Part shown: piece after piece, positions 62,562 to 64,000 of the stretch
Layout: each line of letters starts with the position of its first letter
Position numbering within the stretch: position 1 is the stretch's first letter
Source: UBA966 sp046350355
GTDB taxonomy: Bacteria > Planctomycetota > Phycisphaerae > Phycisphaerales > SM1A02
NCBI GenBank assembly: GCA_046350355.1
Contig: JAXMAN010000003.1
Span: forward strand, 328,214-392,213
DNA length: 64,000 bases
Direction: 5' to 3'
Notes under the pieces: model-generated
The model's input: the letters and a program-made list of their open reading frames with translations, nothing else
Databases searched by the model: none
What the model was told of the DNA's origin: nothing
Translations under genes and position numbers: made by a program

Positions 62562-64000
62562 TCAGGCGGTGCCGGCGGCGCGCCAGGCGCGCAGCGCTTC
62601 GTGGAGTGCGCGCTGGCGTGCGATGCGGTGCTGCCACGCGGCGCGTGCGTTCGGATCGGGCTCCACGCGCGCGGTGACGCGCACCTGCGCGGTCGCCTGC
62701 GCGACGCTCTCGAAGGCGCCGCCGCCGACGGCCGCCAGCAGCGCGGCGCCCATCGCCGCCCCCTCGCGCGCGGTCGTGCGCAGCAGCGGGACCCCGAAGG
62801 CGTCCGCATGCATCTGCGTCCACAGCGGACTGGCGAATCCGCCGCCGCCCAGGACCGCCTCCTGCGCGGGCACGCCGGCGGCGCGGATCATCTCCAGGCA
62901 CGCGGCCATGCTGGTGGCGACGCCCTCGAGCACGGCGCGCGCGAAGTGCGCGTGCGTGTGCGCCTGGCTGATGCCCACGAAGGCGCCGCGCGCGCGGGGG
63001 TCGGGGTAGGGGCAGCGCTCGCCCGCCAGCGTCGGGAGGAAGGCGAGCCCCTGCGCGCCGGGTTCGATCGCGGCGGCGGCCTCGTCCAGCAGCGCGTAGG
63101 GATCGCGCTGCGCGGCGTGGGCGCGCGCGACCGCCTCCTGCGCGAGCGTGTCGCGGAACCAGCGCAGGCTCCCCGCGGCGGCGAGCATCACCGACATGAG
63201 GTGCCAGTGCCCCGGCGCGGCGTGGCAGAAGGCGTGGAGCGCGCCGTCGGGCGAGGCGCGGAAGCGGTCCGTCGCCGCGAAGAGCACGCCCGAGGTCCCG
63301 AGCACCGCGGAGATGCGCCCGGGCTCGACGATGCCCGCGCCGACGGCGCCCGCGGCCTGGTCCCCCGCGCCCGCGACCATTGGGATGCCCGCGCGCAGAC
63401 CCATCGCCTCGGCGGCGGCGGGGGAGAGCGCGTCGACGACCTCGGGGGATTCGTGGCACGCGGGCACCTGGGTCGTGCGGATGCCCAGGTCGTGGAGCAT
63501 CGGTTCGCTCCAGCGGCGCTGCGCGACATCGAAGTAGAGCGTGCCGCTCGCGTCGGCGGCGTCGGTGGCGCGGCGCGATCCCAGGTGCAGGCGCAGGAAG
63601 TCCTTGGGAAGCAGGATGCAGTCGGTGGCGCGCCATGCCTCGGGCTCGTGGCGCTGCACCCACGCGATCTTGGGCGCGGTGAAGCCCGGCAGCAGACGGT
63701 TGCCGGTGCGCGCGAGCACCTGCGCGGCGCCGATCTCGCGCTCCAGGCGGTCGCACTCGTCGGCGCTGCGCGCGTCGTTCCAGAGGATGCATGGGCGCAC
63801 GGGCTGGTTCGCGCGGTCCACGAGCGTCGCGCCGTGCATCTGCCCGCTGAAGCCGATCGCCGCGACGCGCGCGCCCGGATCCGCGATGCCCGCCGCCTGC
63901 GCGCGCGCGACCGCGGCGCGCGTGGCCGCGTGCGCGGCGCGCACCCACTCCCACGGGTCCTGCTCGCTCCAGTCCGGGCGGGGCGTCGAGACCGGGTACT
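62562..64000 (-). CDS. xylB: Xylulokinase (N-terminus outside window)
   Basis: FGGY sugar kinase phosphorylating D-xylulose. The frame stays open to base 64000, so the first residues with the phosphate-binding Asp-x-Gly-Thr motif are beyond the edge. The visible start YPVSTPRPDWSEQDPWEWV is the typical early xylulokinase block. Then come AIGFSGQMHG, RPCILWNDARSADEC, LPKDFLRLHLG, DASGTLYFDVAQRRWS, AGAGDQAAGAVGAG, SAVLGTSGVLFA and LPTLAGERCPYPDP, ending with the GGGFASPLWTQMHADAFGVPL box. D-xylulose is the likely substrate; other FGGY substrates are possible. Confidence 0.9.
   Translation of the reverse strand, partial: YPVSTPRPDWSEQDPWEWVRAAHAATRAAVARAQAAGIADPGARVAAIGFSGQMHGATLVDRANQPVRPCILWNDARSADECDRLEREIGAAQVLARTGNRLLPGFTAPKIAWVQRHEPEAWRATDCILLPKDFLRLHLGSRRATDAADASGTLYFDVAQRRWSEPMLHDLGIRTTQVPACHESPEVVDALSPAAAEAMGLRAGIPMVAGAGDQAAGAVGAGIVEPGRISAVLGTSGVLFAATDRFRASPDGALHAFCHAAPGHWHLMSVMLAAAGSLRWFRDTLAQEAVARAHAAQRDPYALLDEAAAAIEPGAQGLAFLPTLAGERCPYPDPRARGAFVGISQAHTHAHFARAVLEGVATSMAACLEMIRAAGVPAQEAVLGGGGFASPLWTQMHADAFGVPLLRTTAREGAAMGAALLAAVGGGAFESVAQATAQVRVTARVEPDPNARAAWQHRIARQRALHEALRAWRAAGTA

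Overview
This 64 kb window is very GC-rich and densely coded. It looks like the chromosome of a planctomycete, most plausibly a Phycisphaerae relative. That is an inference from: an ATP synthase c subunit with a signal-peptide-like N-terminus; a dehydratase-ACP-dehydratase cluster; a membrane protein headed by a CxxC...CPxC zinc ribbon; a short secreted protein ending in a PGP/hydrophobic/RRRR sorting-type tail; and paired chaperonins. No tRNA, rRNA or CRISPR array was found.

Layout. 1-3.9 kb: atpB(partial)-E-F-H-A, closed by a strong terminator, without atpG/D/C. 4-6.3 kb: a sugar-nucleotide epimerase, then a structured intergenic region with two copies of a palindromic element and two minus-strand terminators, then a Fcy1-type cytosine deaminase. 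6.3-16.9 kb: ftsK, the FabZ/ACP/FabZ cluster, a polysaccharide deacetylase, coaD, a degenerate metallo-beta-lactamase-fold protein, panB, a DegP-like protease, a lone oligopeptide ABC ATPase and a membrane-anchored protein. 17-23.3 kb: thyX, two lipoproteins, a DusB-like tRNA-dihydrouridine synthase overlapping an FG-GAP protein, a dienelactone-hydrolase-family protein and a VOC-domain protein.

23.3-30.7 kb is compositionally different (clearly lower GC, long gene-poor gaps). It holds a trypsin-like protease fused to a DnaJ-type zinc ribbon, a DUF4143-type ATPase and a large membrane KAP-type P-loop NTPase. It is the best candidate in the window for a transferred and perhaps defensive island.

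30.7-40.3 kb is a nearly complete reductive pyrimidine degradation locus: an NCS1 transporter facing a six-gene minus-strand operon, preT-preA-ureidopropionase-dihydropyrimidinase-semialdehyde dehydrogenase-aminotransferase. Together these would take uracil or thymine to beta-amino acids and on to acyl-CoA. The cytosine deaminase at 6 kb could feed the same route.

40.3-51.4 kb: a sorting-tail protein, a transglutaminase-like protein with a membrane partner, and a chaperone/RNA-quality operon in the order groEL-groES-groEL-dnaJ-grpE-zinc ribbon-rnr. 51.7-64 kb: a zinc-ribbon membrane protein, MoxR ATPase-queC-purT with 4-bp overlaps, an ECF sigma factor with a frameshifted anti-sigma-like partner, two small membrane proteins, gyrB, a peptidoglycan amidase and a truncated xylulokinase.
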